Shown: positions 43,929-52,676 of the stretch, one piece after another
Numbering within the stretch: position 1 is the stretch's first letter
How the letters are laid out: each line of letters starts with the position of its first letter
DNA from: JARFQH01 sp963825595
GTDB taxonomy: Bacteria > Desulfobacterota > Desulfobacteria > Desulfobacterales > SG8-13
Length of the DNA: 64,000 nt
Direction: 5' to 3'
Assembly (NCBI GenBank): GCA_963825595.1
Contig: CAWGUE010000024.1
Coordinates: 62,001-126,000, forward strand
Notes under the pieces: model-generated
Database searches by the model: none
Seen by the model: only the letters and a program-made list of their open reading frames with translations
Told to the model about the DNA's origin: nothing
Translations under genes and position numbers: made by a program

Positions 43929-43970
43929 GGCAAAGGGCATCCCCCCTAAGCTTGGAGGCATGCCCCTTTT
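43929..43970. terminator. Hairpin between csp and rrm genes
   Basis: GGGCATCCCCCC, a 7-base loop, then GGAGGCATGCCCC followed by TTTTTT on the plus strand; the reversed reading also yields a hairpin with a weaker T run. It lies just past the cold-shock gene and would end its transcript. Confidence 0.6.
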
Positions 43971-43986
43971 TTACAGGTATTGAAAT

Positions 43987-44187
43987 TTAACTTACAGTGA
44001 CATTTGCCGCAGCAGGACCTTTTTGCCCTTGCTCAATGTCAAAGGTAACCCGGTCGCCTTCACTGAGGCTTTTGAATCCGCTTGCATTGATTGCTGAATG
44101 GTGAACAAACACATCGGGTCCATCTTCTTGCTCAATAAAACCGAACCCTTTTTGGTCGTTAAACCATTTAACCGTTCCGTTGGCCAT
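43987..44187 (-). CDS. Cold-shock protein (CspA family)
   Basis: 66 residues, standard Csp length. RNP1 KGFGFIEQ and RNP2 VFVHHSAI are intact, so it should bind single-stranded RNA or DNA as an RNA chaperone. GGAGG lies eight bases upstream of the ATG. A leader of over 100 bases upstream is typical for thermo-regulated csp mRNAs, but I cannot confirm a switch from the sequence. Confidence 0.95.
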   Translation of the reverse strand: MANGTVKWFNDQKGFGFIEQEDGPDVFVHHSAINASGFKSLSEGDRVTFDIEQGQKGPAAANVTVS

Positions 44188-44431
44188 GGTGACATCCTCC
44201 TTTCTATAAAATGCTCAAAATTTTAAACTGGAGGATGCAACCCTGAAAAATGATTTGTTCCTTCAGAAAAAAATCGCTCCGCCAATTGAAGGCGGGGCCG
44301 TGTTGATCGAGGTATACTAACACTTTTTATTGCAAAAGCAAGCTATTTATTTTTTAAAGTTCTTTTTTCAGCATTCATTTACTATCGTTGGCATTCTCTT
44401 ACCGCATAAATTAAACGAAAATTTTAAATGG

Positions 44432-45391
44432 CTACAGGATGCTGTCGCGAAACCGGCCGATAGTCTCTTCGAGGCGCCACAGTGCCTGGCGGGCTTCACA
44501 TTGATTAACGGCCTGGAATCGAACCTGATCCCCCGGGAGGAACTGGCCCAGCAGGTGAAGGTCGGCCGATATGACGGTGGCAATCTTGCGGTAACCGCCG
44601 CTCACGGTTTCGCCCAGGACGATGATCGGTTGCCCGTCACCCGGCACTTGAACAGCCCCGGCGATTATGCCTTCCGATATGATCGACTCCGCATGCCCTT
44701 CTCTGACCGTGAGCCGTGGGCCCTCCAGTCTGATGCCGGTGCGATCCGACTTCGGGGACACCTGGTAATCAGAGTTGAGAAATCGATCGCAGGCCTCATC
44801 CAGGAAATGTTCATGCTGCGGTCCCATAACGGCCCGCAGTTCCCAGTCGTTGAGATAGGTTGGGACGAAATTCATATCGAACTTTCGCCCCGCGGTATGG
44901 ATATGGTGCCGCGGTGAATCGGCTTTTAAAATGTCCCCGCTGCGCAGCGGCCGGCCATCCAGGCCTCCGAATCCGGAGGTGAGGTTGGTGGATCGGCTGC
45001 CGAGAACCTCGGGTACCTGGATGCCACCCCCTATCGCCAGATAGGAGCGGCAGCCGCTGATCAATGTCTGGAGAGACAGGATATCTCCCGGGCGGAGTCT
45101 GTGCGACCGCCAAGGTCCGAATGGTTTGCCGTTGATATGCAACCCGAGATCGGCGCCGGTCAGGGCCACAACCGCATCGGACTTCGTGGTGGCTTTGAAA
45201 CCCGGCAGGGTGAGTTCGAGCACGGCTTCCGATTCCGGGTTGTCGACCAGCAGGTTGCCGATGCGCACTGCCACGCTGTCGAGCGCACCGCTCGGCGCAA
45301 CGCCGAATCGACCGAATCCGATCCGTCCACGGTCCTGGACCGTTGTCAGCAGGCCCGGGGCGATGACTTCGAGAACCTCTACTGCCGCCAC
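44432..45391 (-). CDS. pxpC: 5-oxoprolinase subunit C (PxpC, AHS2/KipA-like)
   Basis: A 319-residue cytoplasmic protein. The hallmark PGLLTTVQDRGRIGFGRFGVAPSGALD at the N-terminus and YLAIGGGIQVPEVLGSRSTNL mark the AHS2 family. With PxpA and PxpB it forms the ATP-dependent enzyme that opens 5-oxoproline to glutamate. It starts with GTG and overlaps the end of pxpB by 13 bases. Confidence 0.92.
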   Translation of the reverse strand: MAAVEVLEVIAPGLLTTVQDRGRIGFGRFGVAPSGALDSVAVRIGNLLVDNPESEAVLELTLPGFKATTKSDAVVALTGADLGLHINGKPFGPWRSHRLRPGDILSLQTLISGCRSYLAIGGGIQVPEVLGSRSTNLTSGFGGLDGRPLRSGDILKADSPRHHIHTAGRKFDMNFVPTYLNDWELRAVMGPQHEHFLDEACDRFLNSDYQVSPKSDRTGIRLEGPRLTVREGHAESIISEGIIAGAVQVPGDGQPIIVLGETVSGGYRKIATVISADLHLLGQFLPGDQVRFQAVNQCEARQALWRLEETIGRFRDSIL

Positions 45392-46065
45392 GTTTCGAAC
45401 TCCTCCTTCTCGATAGGATAGAAGGTTACAATATCGCCGGCTTCAAGGAGTGCCGGTGGCTTGTTATGCGGATCGAACAACGTTAAAGGCGTGCGGCCGA
45501 TAATCTGCCACCCCCCCGGGCTCTCTACGGGGTAGATGCCGGTCTGCCTCTGAGCAATTCCCACTGAACCCTTTGAAACATGTGTGCGGGGAGTGTCCCG
45601 CCGTGGTGTGGCGATTTCGCGCGGCACCTCGCCCATGTACGGATAGCCGGGTGTGAATCCGATCATGTAAACCTGGTAGTCGACAGAGGTATGGTAGCGG
45701 ACCACCTCGCCTGGGGTCAAACGGTGGTAATCGGCCACTCCGGTGAGATCCGGTCCGAATTCACCGCCGTAGACGACCGGAATTTTAACCGTTTTCGGCT
45801 CCGGTATCCGGTTGTTGTCTCGTCTGTCGGCCAGTTGAGTCAAAATGGTACGCAATACCGAAAGTGATAGGCGTAAAGGATCGAAAACGATAAGCAGTGA
45901 TGTGTAGCTGGGCAACAGTTCAATGATACCGCCGAGTTTTCGGTAACTCAAGCTATAGTAAAGCGATCGGACGCGACGGTTCACCTCGATGCTGATCTGA
46001 TCACCCAGTTCAACCAGCAGGGAACGATCGCCCATTATGAGAAATTTCGGATGGTCGTAAATCAT
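45379..46065 (-). CDS. pxpB: 5-oxoprolinase subunit B (PxpB, AHS1/KipI-like)
   Basis: A 228-residue protein of the AHS1 family, with GFTPGYPYMGEVPREIATPRRDTPRTHV and SVGIAQRQTGIYPVESPGGW as clear motifs. Partner of PxpC in the oxoprolinase complex. It starts 12 bases after the pxpA stop, so the three genes form a compact operon in the order A-B-C. Confidence 0.92.
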   Translation of the reverse strand: MIYDHPKFLIMGDRSLLVELGDQISIEVNRRVRSLYYSLSYRKLGGIIELLPSYTSLLIVFDPLRLSLSVLRTILTQLADRRDNNRIPEPKTVKIPVVYGGEFGPDLTGVADYHRLTPGEVVRYHTSVDYQVYMIGFTPGYPYMGEVPREIATPRRDTPRTHVSKGSVGIAQRQTGIYPVESPGGWQIIGRTPLTLFDPHNKPPALLEAGDIVTFYPIEKEEFETWRQ

Positions 46066-46077
46066 AGACAGTGCGGT

Positions 46078-46860
46078 TTAAAGAAACGTTTGTGGTGCAC
46101 GGATTTCGACCCCGGCAGCGGTCAGGGATTGCCTGATTTTGTTGACCAGCTGCAGTGCGGCCGGGTTGTCGCCATGGACACAGATGGTATCGGCCGGAAG
46201 TTCGATTTCCGATCCATCGGCACACGTGACCTTGCCCTCGGTCGCCATTTTGAGCACGCGCTGAGCCGCCAGATCGTGGTCTTTGAGGACCGCACCGGGT
46301 GTTTTGCGGGAAACCAGGCTACCGTCGGGATTGTAGGCCCGATCGGCGAAAAACTCTAATGCGACCCGGATCCCGTACTGTGCCCCCATAGCCCGCATCT
46401 CGTCCTTGTTGGCACCGCCGAGTACAAAGAGAATCAGGTCCTTGTCAAGTTCGGAGAGGACAGAAGCGACTGTTTCCCAAATGGCCGGATTTTGAACCGC
46501 CATGTTGTAAAGGGCCCCGTGCGGTTTAACATGCTGTACTTTCACCCCTTCGGCGGCTGCAAAGGCTTGAACGGCACCGACCTGGTAGGTAATGTAGTCC
46601 TTGATTTCTGAAAGACTGACATCCATGGCGCGCCGACCGAACCCCATCAAATCCGGCAGCCCTGGATGGGCGCCCACGGCCACACCATGCTCACGGGCCA
46701 GTGCAACGGTTCGTCGCAAAACCGTCGGGTCTCCGGCATGAAACCCGCAAGCGATATTGGCGGAGCTGATCAAAGGGATAACCTCGTTATCGAGCCCCAG
46801 TTTGTAGTTTCCAAAACTTTCGCCGACATCCGAGTTGAGATCGATTTGATGGGCAACCAT
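46078..46860 (-). CDS. pxpA: 5-oxoprolinase subunit A (PxpA, LamB/YcsF family)
   Basis: About 260 residues from the ATG at 46860 (AAAGGAAG upstream); the longer reading from 46899 is less likely. The LamB/YcsF motifs are present: DLNSDVGESFGNYKLG, IACGFHAGDP, GAHPGLPDLMGFGRR, KPHGALYN and CVHGDNPAAL. First gene of pxpABC, which returns 5-oxoproline from glutathione or pyroglutamyl peptide breakdown to glutamate. No transporter is in the operon, but the peptide transporter in this window may supply substrate. Confidence 0.92.
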   Translation of the reverse strand: MVAHQIDLNSDVGESFGNYKLGLDNEVIPLISSANIACGFHAGDPTVLRRTVALAREHGVAVGAHPGLPDLMGFGRRAMDVSLSEIKDYITYQVGAVQAFAAAEGVKVQHVKPHGALYNMAVQNPAIWETVASVLSELDKDLILFVLGGANKDEMRAMGAQYGIRVALEFFADRAYNPDGSLVSRKTPGAVLKDHDLAAQRVLKMATEGKVTCADGSEIELPADTICVHGDNPAALQLVNKIRQSLTAAGVEIRAPQTFL

Positions 46861-47185
46861 GGTTGTCTTCCTTTCAAGAGTTAACGTTGATAACGACACA
46901 CCGTTTTATGCCACATGAAAGGCAAATTTACAATTCTGCAATTCGGTGGGCACGCTCACACCGCCGTGAACGGGCGAATCCGCCCTTTAAACTCTCTTAT
47001 TATTTAGAAGAGCCGTTATGTATTAAATACCATACACTCCAACCTCCCGCTATCATTACAATTATCAAATCCCTGCGTTTATTTATTCCGAATTGCAGTT
47101 TAATTCATACAGAAATCCAAGCAGCATAAGATGTTATTTTTATAATATTAAGTAATTACAGATATATATAACGTTGACGAGATTT

Positions 47186-47202
47186 AGGCACTGCGATTGC
47201 AT
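47186..47202 (+). promoter_or_regulatory. Sigma-54 (RpoN) promoter
   Basis: AGGCAC-N5-TTGCA with the invariant GG (47187-47188) and GC (47199-47200) ten bases apart; only the leading T of the TGGCAC consensus differs. AT-rich DNA upstream is suited to IHF. It lies about 68 bases before the first tiny membrane gene. A very similar promoter is at 63537-63554. Confidence 0.7.
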
Positions 47203-47269
47203 AACCCATTCTTCTTAAAAGGGGGCCAATCAACAGATGAAGATCCAACCATTGAGGGGTTTATAGAAA

Positions 47270-47344
47270 ATGGTGGAACAAATAATGTTAATGATCCTGG
47301 GAGTCGTCATCGTCCTGGTTGTCGTCATTATAAAAAAAATATAA
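47270..47344 (+). CDS. 24-residue single-helix membrane peptide
   Basis: Begins MVEQIMLMILGVV and continues as one uninterrupted hydrophobic helix ending in KKI. It resembles regulatory micro-proteins that sit in the inner membrane. GAGGGG lies about 10 bases upstream. It is too short for homology but fits between a sigma-54 promoter and the second small gene. It could be a transport-complex modulator (inference). Confidence 0.5.
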   Translation: MVEQIMLMILGVVIVLVVVIIKKI

Positions 47345-47395
47345 TTTAGGTTTTGAATGCTCTGCCATACAGGAGATCATAGCCAATGAATTACA

Positions 47396-47512
47396 TCGCC
47401 ACAGAAGAAAAGAACCGTTTTTTTAGGGGGATCGTAATGGCAATTTTTATGTCTGTACCCATATGGTACCTGATTATTAACCTTGCGCTGTGGTTGATTT
47501 AATAAAGAGGTC
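47396..47512 (+). CDS. 38-residue small membrane protein
   Basis: Begins MNYIATEEKNRFFRG and continues with a hydrophobic helix (about residues 16-38, VMAIFMSVPIWYLIINLALW). A polar N-terminus with a Lys/Arg pair suggests an N-in orientation. AGGAG lies ten bases upstream of the ATG, a good ribosome site. It is 51 bases downstream of the 24-residue gene and probably co-transcribed from the sigma-54 promoter. Confidence 0.55.
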
Positions 47513-47612
47513 AACCTTCACCGACCCGCTGGCACCATATCAACCCATTCCGGCCCCGAATCCCCAACGGCGCGCACCTATCTCCAGCATTCGTTTCTTT
47601 CTGCGTGATATT

Positions 47613-47710
47613 GTGGTTGTCAAAAAACGTTCCGTTATTCGAACGTTTTTTTCGACAACCACTTATAGCATCCTTCCGTAATTCGGAATGTATTTATGAA
47701 AATCGGTATA
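47613..47710. repeat. Family C dispersed repeat (copy 2)
   Basis: GTGGTTGTC...AACGTTC / GAACGTT...GACAACCAC (47613-47662) then CCTTCCGTAATTCGGAATG; see the 7434-7530 copy. The stem has about 20 pairs with two A/T runs and could terminate transcription from either side. The 47711-48009 stretch has no gene. Confidence 0.7.
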
Positions 47711-48009
47711 AATTCCGGTATGTGATTTCCCGCCGCTTCAAGTTGCGCCCTCGGCCGTATCAATTCCGTTGATGACTATCTGATTTGCTCCAGGCTCCTC
47801 ATTTTTCTTGTTCCTCGGGGGCCCCCTTGCGGAAAAAAAGGGGCATCTCAATGGGGGAACCGATGCGTGGAAAACCGTTTCCGCAGATAGCGGACCCACC
47901 GGAAGAGCCCCGTCGAAATTCGGTCGATTTTTTTTGCGTTTTTTGCCCCTGATTATAGGGCAGCGAATAATGAAGGTATAGCTTAAAGCGACGGCATACC
48001 CACGCCAAG

Positions 48010-48042
48010 AAAGAAGGGGGCCAGGAAAATGTCCCGGCCCCC
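48010..48042 (-). terminator. Terminator after rpsI
   Basis: Minus strand: GGGGGCCGGGAC, a short A/T-rich loop, CCTGGCCCCC, then TTCTTTCTT. It lies about 40 bases past the rpsI stop. Confidence 0.75.
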
Positions 48043-48079
48043 TCTAAAAGAATCGGCGCTGTACTGTACGCCGTGACCG

Positions 48080-48475
48080 CTACCGTTTTGAAAATTGGAA
48101 TCGCGCCCTGGCACCGCGCTGTCCGTACTTTTTCCGTTCCTTGGCCCGCGGATCGCGCTTAACGAAACCGGCCCGCTTCAATGGTTGCCGAAACTCCTGA
48201 TTAATCTGGATCAAGGCCTTGGTAATGCCATGGCGGATGGCACCCGACTGCCCGGTGACGCCGCCGCCGAGCACCCTGACTTTGACATCGTATTTGCCGG
48301 CGGTATTTGTGATAACAAATGGTTGGAGCAATTCGGTCTTGGCAGACTCGATCTTGAAGTAGTCATCGATTGGCCGGTCATTGATTGTTATATCACCGCT
48401 GCCGGGTACGAGCCATGTCCTGGCTATGGCCGTCTTTCGCTTTCCGGTCGCATAGTATACGTTTTCTTGTGCCAT
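48080..48475 (-). CDS. rpsI: 30S ribosomal protein S9
   Basis: 131 residues, full length. YYATGKRKTAIARTWL at the N-terminus and the basic tail KERKKYGQRGARARFQFSKR that reaches the decoding centre are diagnostic. Second gene of the conserved rplM-rpsI pair, 82 bases after rplM. Confidence 0.97.
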   Translation of the reverse strand: MAQENVYYATGKRKTAIARTWLVPGSGDITINDRPIDDYFKIESAKTELLQPFVITNTAGKYDVKVRVLGGGVTGQSGAIRHGITKALIQINQEFRQPLKRAGFVKRDPRAKERKKYGQRGARARFQFSKR

Positions 48476-48557
48476 GAATCTCCTCTTGCTGCGTCTGAGC
48501 GTTTATTTTGTCCAACGCCGATGGCCTGTCAAAATGGCGAACCTGCTTGGCGGTGGA

Positions 48558-48992
48558 TTAGAGCGTCCATACATCGGGTTGCTGGGCTGCATGGGGATGT
48601 TCAGCGCCCGTGTATACTTTTAATTTTTTGAAGAGCTTGCGGCCGAGCCGATTCTTCGGCAGCATGCCTTTAACGGCAAAGCGTACGATATCCTCCGGCT
48701 GTTTTTCAAGAAGTTTCTTGGCTGTAATTTCCTTCAGCCCGCCGATGTAACCGCTATGCCGGTAGTAGATTTTCTTGTCCCATTTCCGCCCGGTAAGCTT
48801 GACCTTTTCGGCATTGACGACGATCACCCAGTCGCCCATGTCGACATGGGGTGTATACAGCGGTTTGTGTTTGCCTCTGAGTCGTGCCGCCACCTGGGAA
48901 GCCAGTCTCCCGAGTACGGCATCCTGAGCATCGACAACCCACCATTGACCTTCATTGTCGGAACTTTTAGCATTATACGTATACTTTTTCAC
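48558..48992 (-). CDS. rplM: 50S ribosomal protein L13
   Basis: 144 residues, with WWVVDAQDAVLGRLASQVAARLRGKHK and GMLPKNRLGRKLFKKLKVY as family motifs. First gene of the rplM-rpsI operon. AGGAGAGAG lies just upstream of its ATG. The plus-strand bS22 gene is divergent from it, 180 bases away. Confidence 0.97.
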   Translation of the reverse strand: MKKYTYNAKSSDNEGQWWVVDAQDAVLGRLASQVAARLRGKHKPLYTPHVDMGDWVIVVNAEKVKLTGRKWDKKIYYRHSGYIGGLKEITAKKLLEKQPEDIVRFAVKGMLPKNRLGRKLFKKLKVYTGAEHPHAAQQPDVWTL

Positions 48993-49172
48993 GTCATCTC
49001 TCTCCTGTCATAAAGAATCGCCCTTTTTAGAAAATATTTTAAGGGGTGTCAAGCATATTTTGTTGCTTATCCATCGGACTGATCCTTAAACACTAAAAAA
49101 AATGGTAGACAATCCGTTTACCAGCATGTTAAACAGCAACGTTTATGAAATCGACTGAAAGGAGGTGGTCTG

Positions 49173-49271
49173 TTGGGCAGCGTCATCAAGAAACGAAGGA
49201 AAAAAATGAGAAAGCACAAACATCGCAAGCTGCTGGCCAAAACACGCCATCAGAGAAGAAAGGGTAAATAA
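49173..49271 (+). CDS. AURKAIP1/COX24-domain mini ribosomal protein (bS22 type)
   Basis: 32 residues, starting with TTG at 49173 a few bases after a perfect AAAGGAGG. It begins LGSVIKKRRKKMRKHKH and ends RHQRRKGK: the invariant GSVIKKRRKKM pattern of this family, which in mycobacteria is ribosomal protein bS22. It is missed by ORF finders because of its size and TTG start. It is divergent from rplM-rpsI, fitting a ribosomal role, and ends in a strong terminator. Confidence 0.9.
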   Translation: MGSVIKKRRKKMRKHKHRKLLAKTRHQRRKGK

Positions 49272-49307
49272 TGCGCCCCTCACCGCGATTCTCTCTGATC
49301 ACAAAAG

Positions 49308-49347
49308 CGCCGCCGACCGTCTGAAAACAGCGGCCGGCGGCGTTTCT
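49308..49347 (+). terminator. Terminator after the bS22 gene
   Basis: CGCCGCCGACCG (49308-49319) pairs with CGGCCGGCGGCG (49331-49342), one mismatch, then a T run. Confidence 0.75.
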
Positions 49348-49369
49348 CCACGATTTCCGCATTACAATG

Positions 49370-49396
49370 ACCTCCGACAAAGCCGGAGGTTTTTCT
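49370..49396 (+). terminator. Second terminator hairpin
   Basis: ACCTCCG, a seven-base loop, CGGAGGT then TTTTCTT. It backs up the previous terminator on the plus strand. It also faces the end of hflC, 155 bases away. Confidence 0.6.
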
Positions 49397-49550
49397 TGCC
49401 AACCGCCTAAAGCGATCGTTTAAAACCAATCATTCGGCCAACCAGTCGGTCATTGAATGATCATAATCATCGTCTCAGGTAGTTGTTAACTCCTGGAACT
49501 CTCAAACACCGGGAGTCTCATCAGCGAATCTGGGGATTTAGCGATGATTA

Positions 49551-50495
49551 TTATTCGGGCAGTGATTTGAAATATTTCAAAAACTCAGAATCAGTGGATA
49601 GGACCAAGGTGTCATTGGTGCCCAGATTCTGGCGATAGATTTCAAGGGTGCGCACAAAAGAGTAAAATTCCGGGTCCACACCGTAGGCACTGGCATAAAG
49701 ACTTGTGGACTCCGCATCGGCTTTTCCCTTTATTTCCTGGGCTTTACGATAGGCCTCGGAAGTGATTTCTTTCAGAAGACGCTCCTTTTCGCCCAAAATT
49801 TTCTGGGCTTCCCCTTTTCCCTCCGATCTGAATTTTTCGGCAATCTGCTTGCGCTCCGCGATCATGCGGTCGTAAACGGATTGACGGACTTCTTCGACAT
49901 AGTTAATTCTTTTGATTTTCACATCGACCAGCTCGATACCGAACTTCTCCAATTTGGGCTGCGACTGTTTCAAGATGCCCTCAGTGATTTTCTGCCGTCC
50001 GATGTAAATCTTGCGTGACGGTACCCTTTGATACTGTTCATCTTCGCGTCCAACTTCAGCAATGTCCAGTACACGGTTGCTGTTGCGAACCACTTCGATG
50101 AGCCGGTTGGATGTAATGTAATCCCTCACCGCCGGATCGATGATGTCATTGAGACGACCGATGGCATTGAACGGATTGTTGACGGTTTGAAAAAATTTAA
50201 TCGGATCGCTGATCTTCCAACGCGCAAACGTATCCACCCAAATGAACGTTTTATCCAGCGTGGGTATCTGTCCGGGGTCGCCGTCCCAATCCAACAGGTT
50301 TTTGGGGAAAAAATTAGCATTCTGAATAAAGGGCAGCTTGAACTTCAAGCCGGGTGAGGTGACCGGATCACCGACAATGCGGCCGAATTGGGTCACCACC
50401 ACCTGCTCGGTTTCGCTGACGGTATAAGCCGCTTGGTAGATGAGCACTGCGGCAACCAGCAGGATGACAATTATAACCGGTCCTTTGGATTTCAT
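49551..50495 (-). CDS. hflC: HflC, membrane protease modulator
   Basis: A 314-residue SPFH/prohibitin-family protein. An N-terminal membrane anchor (residues 5-25) precedes the prohibitin domain (VVTQFGRIVGDPVTSPGLKFKLPF) and a long coiled coil (about 170-260). With HflK it encloses FtsH in the inner membrane and restrains its proteolysis. Its start overlaps the hflK stop (50492-50495). Confidence 0.94.
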   Translation of the reverse strand: MKSKGPVIIVILLVAAVLIYQAAYTVSETEQVVVTQFGRIVGDPVTSPGLKFKLPFIQNANFFPKNLLDWDGDPGQIPTLDKTFIWVDTFARWKISDPIKFFQTVNNPFNAIGRLNDIIDPAVRDYITSNRLIEVVRNSNRVLDIAEVGREDEQYQRVPSRKIYIGRQKITEGILKQSQPKLEKFGIELVDVKIKRINYVEEVRQSVYDRMIAERKQIAEKFRSEGKGEAQKILGEKERLLKEITSEAYRKAQEIKGKADAESTSLYASAYGVDPEFYSFVRTLEIYRQNLGTNDTLVLSTDSEFLKYFKSLPE

Positions 50496-51529
50496 TTTAC
50501 GATTCCGTTCTGTTTCTGTGGGCCAAGATTGAGGAGGGGCAGCAAATTCTTCTGATCGGAATCGACGATATATTTGTCGCCGATTTTTGGCCAGACATCG
50601 CTCAACGCTTCGAGGTAGAGTCTTCGCTTCGTAACATCCTTGGCATTGACGTACGCTTTATAGAATTCCGTAAATCGTGTGGCATCGCCCTTGGCACGGT
50701 TGACACGGTCAACCGCATACCCTTCGGCAGCTCGGATGGTTCGTTCCGCCTCACCCCGGGCCGCCGGAATGGCCTTGTTGTAGTCCTCCCGGGCCTGGTA
50801 GATCATCTGTTCCTTCTCCTGAACCGATTGGTTGACCTCGTTGAAGGACGGCTGCACCGGTCCCGGTACGTTTGTCTTCTTCATTTCGATGGTAACGATG
50901 TGTAGCCCGGATTCGGCCAGGTCGATCTCTTGCTGCAACATTTCTCTGGCAGCAATGGCAATTTCGCCGCGTTTGTTGATAACCTCATTGATGCTGCGGT
51001 CGCCGACAACCAGCCGCATCGCCGCTTCCGACATGTCCACCAGAAGCCGGCGAACATCGCGCACCTTGAACAGGTAGTTGTAAGGGTCTTTGACCCGGTA
51101 CTGAACGATCCAGGGAACCACGGCGACATTGAGGTCACCGGTCAGCATCAATGACACGTTTTCGGCTTCACCGCCACCGAAGCGTGCACGGGCGGACTGA
51201 CCCTCGCTGCTGAAACCGAATTCATCCGTGCGAATACCCTTGACGTTGACTTTGGTGACTCTTTCGATCCCGAGAGGCAATTTGAAGTTCAACCCCGGTT
51301 GGGCGGTTCGTACGTAACGACCGAAGAGTTGAACGAGGCCGACTTCATCCTGTTTGACGGTAAAAATGGAAGAGTATACGGCTGCGACGACCAAGGCGAT
51401 AACAATGATGATCGGGCCGCCCGGCAGCTTGAAGTTTTTCATTTTTTTGACCAGTTCATCAACGTTTGGAGGCAAACCTCCGCCCGACTTCTGCTGCTGA
51501 TCTTTCAATCGATCCCAATCCCAACTCAT
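50492..51529 (-). CDS. hflK: HflK, membrane protease modulator
   Basis: A 345-residue partner of HflC. A Gly/Pro-rich cytoplasmic N-terminus (WDWDRLKDQQQKSGGGLPP), a membrane helix at about 37-56, the SPFH domain (DEVGLVQLFGRYVRTAQPGLNFKLP), then a coiled-coil region. First gene of the hflK-hflC operon. The 51530-51950 region upstream holds promoter-like AT-rich DNA and no gene that I recognise. Confidence 0.94.
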   Translation of the reverse strand: MSWDWDRLKDQQQKSGGGLPPNVDELVKKMKNFKLPGGPIIIVIALVVAAVYSSIFTVKQDEVGLVQLFGRYVRTAQPGLNFKLPLGIERVTKVNVKGIRTDEFGFSSEGQSARARFGGGEAENVSLMLTGDLNVAVVPWIVQYRVKDPYNYLFKVRDVRRLLVDMSEAAMRLVVGDRSINEVINKRGEIAIAAREMLQQEIDLAESGLHIVTIEMKKTNVPGPVQPSFNEVNQSVQEKEQMIYQAREDYNKAIPAARGEAERTIRAAEGYAVDRVNRAKGDATRFTEFYKAYVNAKDVTKRRLYLEALSDVWPKIGDKYIVDSDQKNLLPLLNLGPQKQNGIVK

Positions 51530-51950
51530 TTTTCAGTCCCTGTTGTCGTATGTCGATTAGTTTTAAAATCTGCTGCGCACGGCATTACCCATTCAGCGCG
51601 CCCGCACGATTTGGCTGTCAGCGCGGCGTGAGCAACCTTTGGAAGTAAGCAATCGAGCCTCTAATATAACGCCTTAGTATAAATCCATATCCCCTTAAGT
51701 CAAGCAAAAATGGTGCACCGACGATTTATGAACTTCACAGCCATAGGCTTCAAGGGCTCGCAAATCTTGCATTTTTCATGAAAATTTCAAGCAGGTCCGA
51801 TGCCTCTCTTCAATGACCTCGAGCAAAACCGGATGAGTGGTTTGTTACGTGCTCAAAACGGTTTATTGAAATCATTGTATCCGGTGACCCGCCGGTCATT
51901 GAATGCCGTTGAGTTCGTGTCCATCCACGACAAGTGGATGGCATTATAGC

Positions 51951-52157
51951 GTGTCCAATTCATAAATGAGAATTTTTTTTGCTGGGCAAGTTGAGCACAA
52001 TTAAGCTTTCAGACAGACACGAAATCCCGCTGCTTCTCAGCGGGGGCCCCACAAGGGTTTGCAACGAGGCTTACTGTGCGTATGCCGCAGCCGGAAACCT
52101 GCGGATAATCCCGCCGGGACGGGACCCAGCGGAAAAAAGCCATTTATGGATGGACAC
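51951..52157. repeat. Family B MITE-like repeat (copy 2)
   Basis: 207 bases with ends GTGTCCAATTCATAAATG and (reversed) GTGTCCATCCATAAATGG. Inverted relative to the 40477-40639 copy. A further GTGTCCATCCAC near 51917 looks like another end. Confidence 0.75.
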
Positions 52158-52288
52158 GAGTTAGGAAGACGGTTGCGTCAGCCAGAAATGAGATGTATAC
52201 CCCGACTTGAGCGAATCGGAATTTATTTTTAGAAAAGCGGTAAGAACCAATTGCATGCGCCTTACGACCCAACGGTGCGAGGCACGCC

Positions 52289-52609
52289 ATGGTTGAAAAA
52301 AGAAAGAAGATCGGCACGGCAGTTCCTATTGGCAGTGTCATCGATAAGATTCTTGGCGGTCAGAAGCCGAAAACTGCCGCCGGGGTGGCGCAGGTCTTCC
52401 ATTTATGGGAACGGGCGGTCGGAGAAATTATTGCCGCAAACGCCAAGCCGGCAGCATTCAAGGACAAGATCCTACTCGTGCATGTCAATAGTTCTCCTTG
52501 GTTACACCAGCTTCAGTTCTTGAAAGAAGAAATAATTAAGAAGGTCAATGCCGCTTTAAAAGATGAATCGATCGAGGACATTAAATTCAAGATCGGTCCC
52601 CTGGCCTGA
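52289..52609 (+). CDS. DciA/DUF721-like protein
   Basis: A 106-residue protein with the DUF721 pattern: SVIDKILGG at the N-terminus, VFHLWERAVGEIIAANAKPAAFKDKILLVHVNSSPWLHQLQFLKEEIIKKV in the core. DciA is the ancestral loader of the replicative helicase DnaB in bacteria lacking DnaC/DnaI. The ATG at 52289 is in a sequence with a weak ribosome site. It is followed after 67 bases by the methyltransferase. Confidence 0.85.
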   Translation: MVEKRKKIGTAVPIGSVIDKILGGQKPKTAAGVAQVFHLWERAVGEIIAANAKPAAFKDKILLVHVNSSPWLHQLQFLKEEIIKKVNAALKDESIEDIKFKIGPLA

Positions 52610-52676
52610 ACACGTCTTCGATTGACCGCCGAGAACCAAACCTCGATTCAGCTTTATTGAATTTCAAACGTTTATT

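Noticed and set aside
46906..47129. Plus-strand frame of about 70 codons after pxpA
   Set aside because: No ribosome site, no family, composition like non-coding AT-rich DNA.
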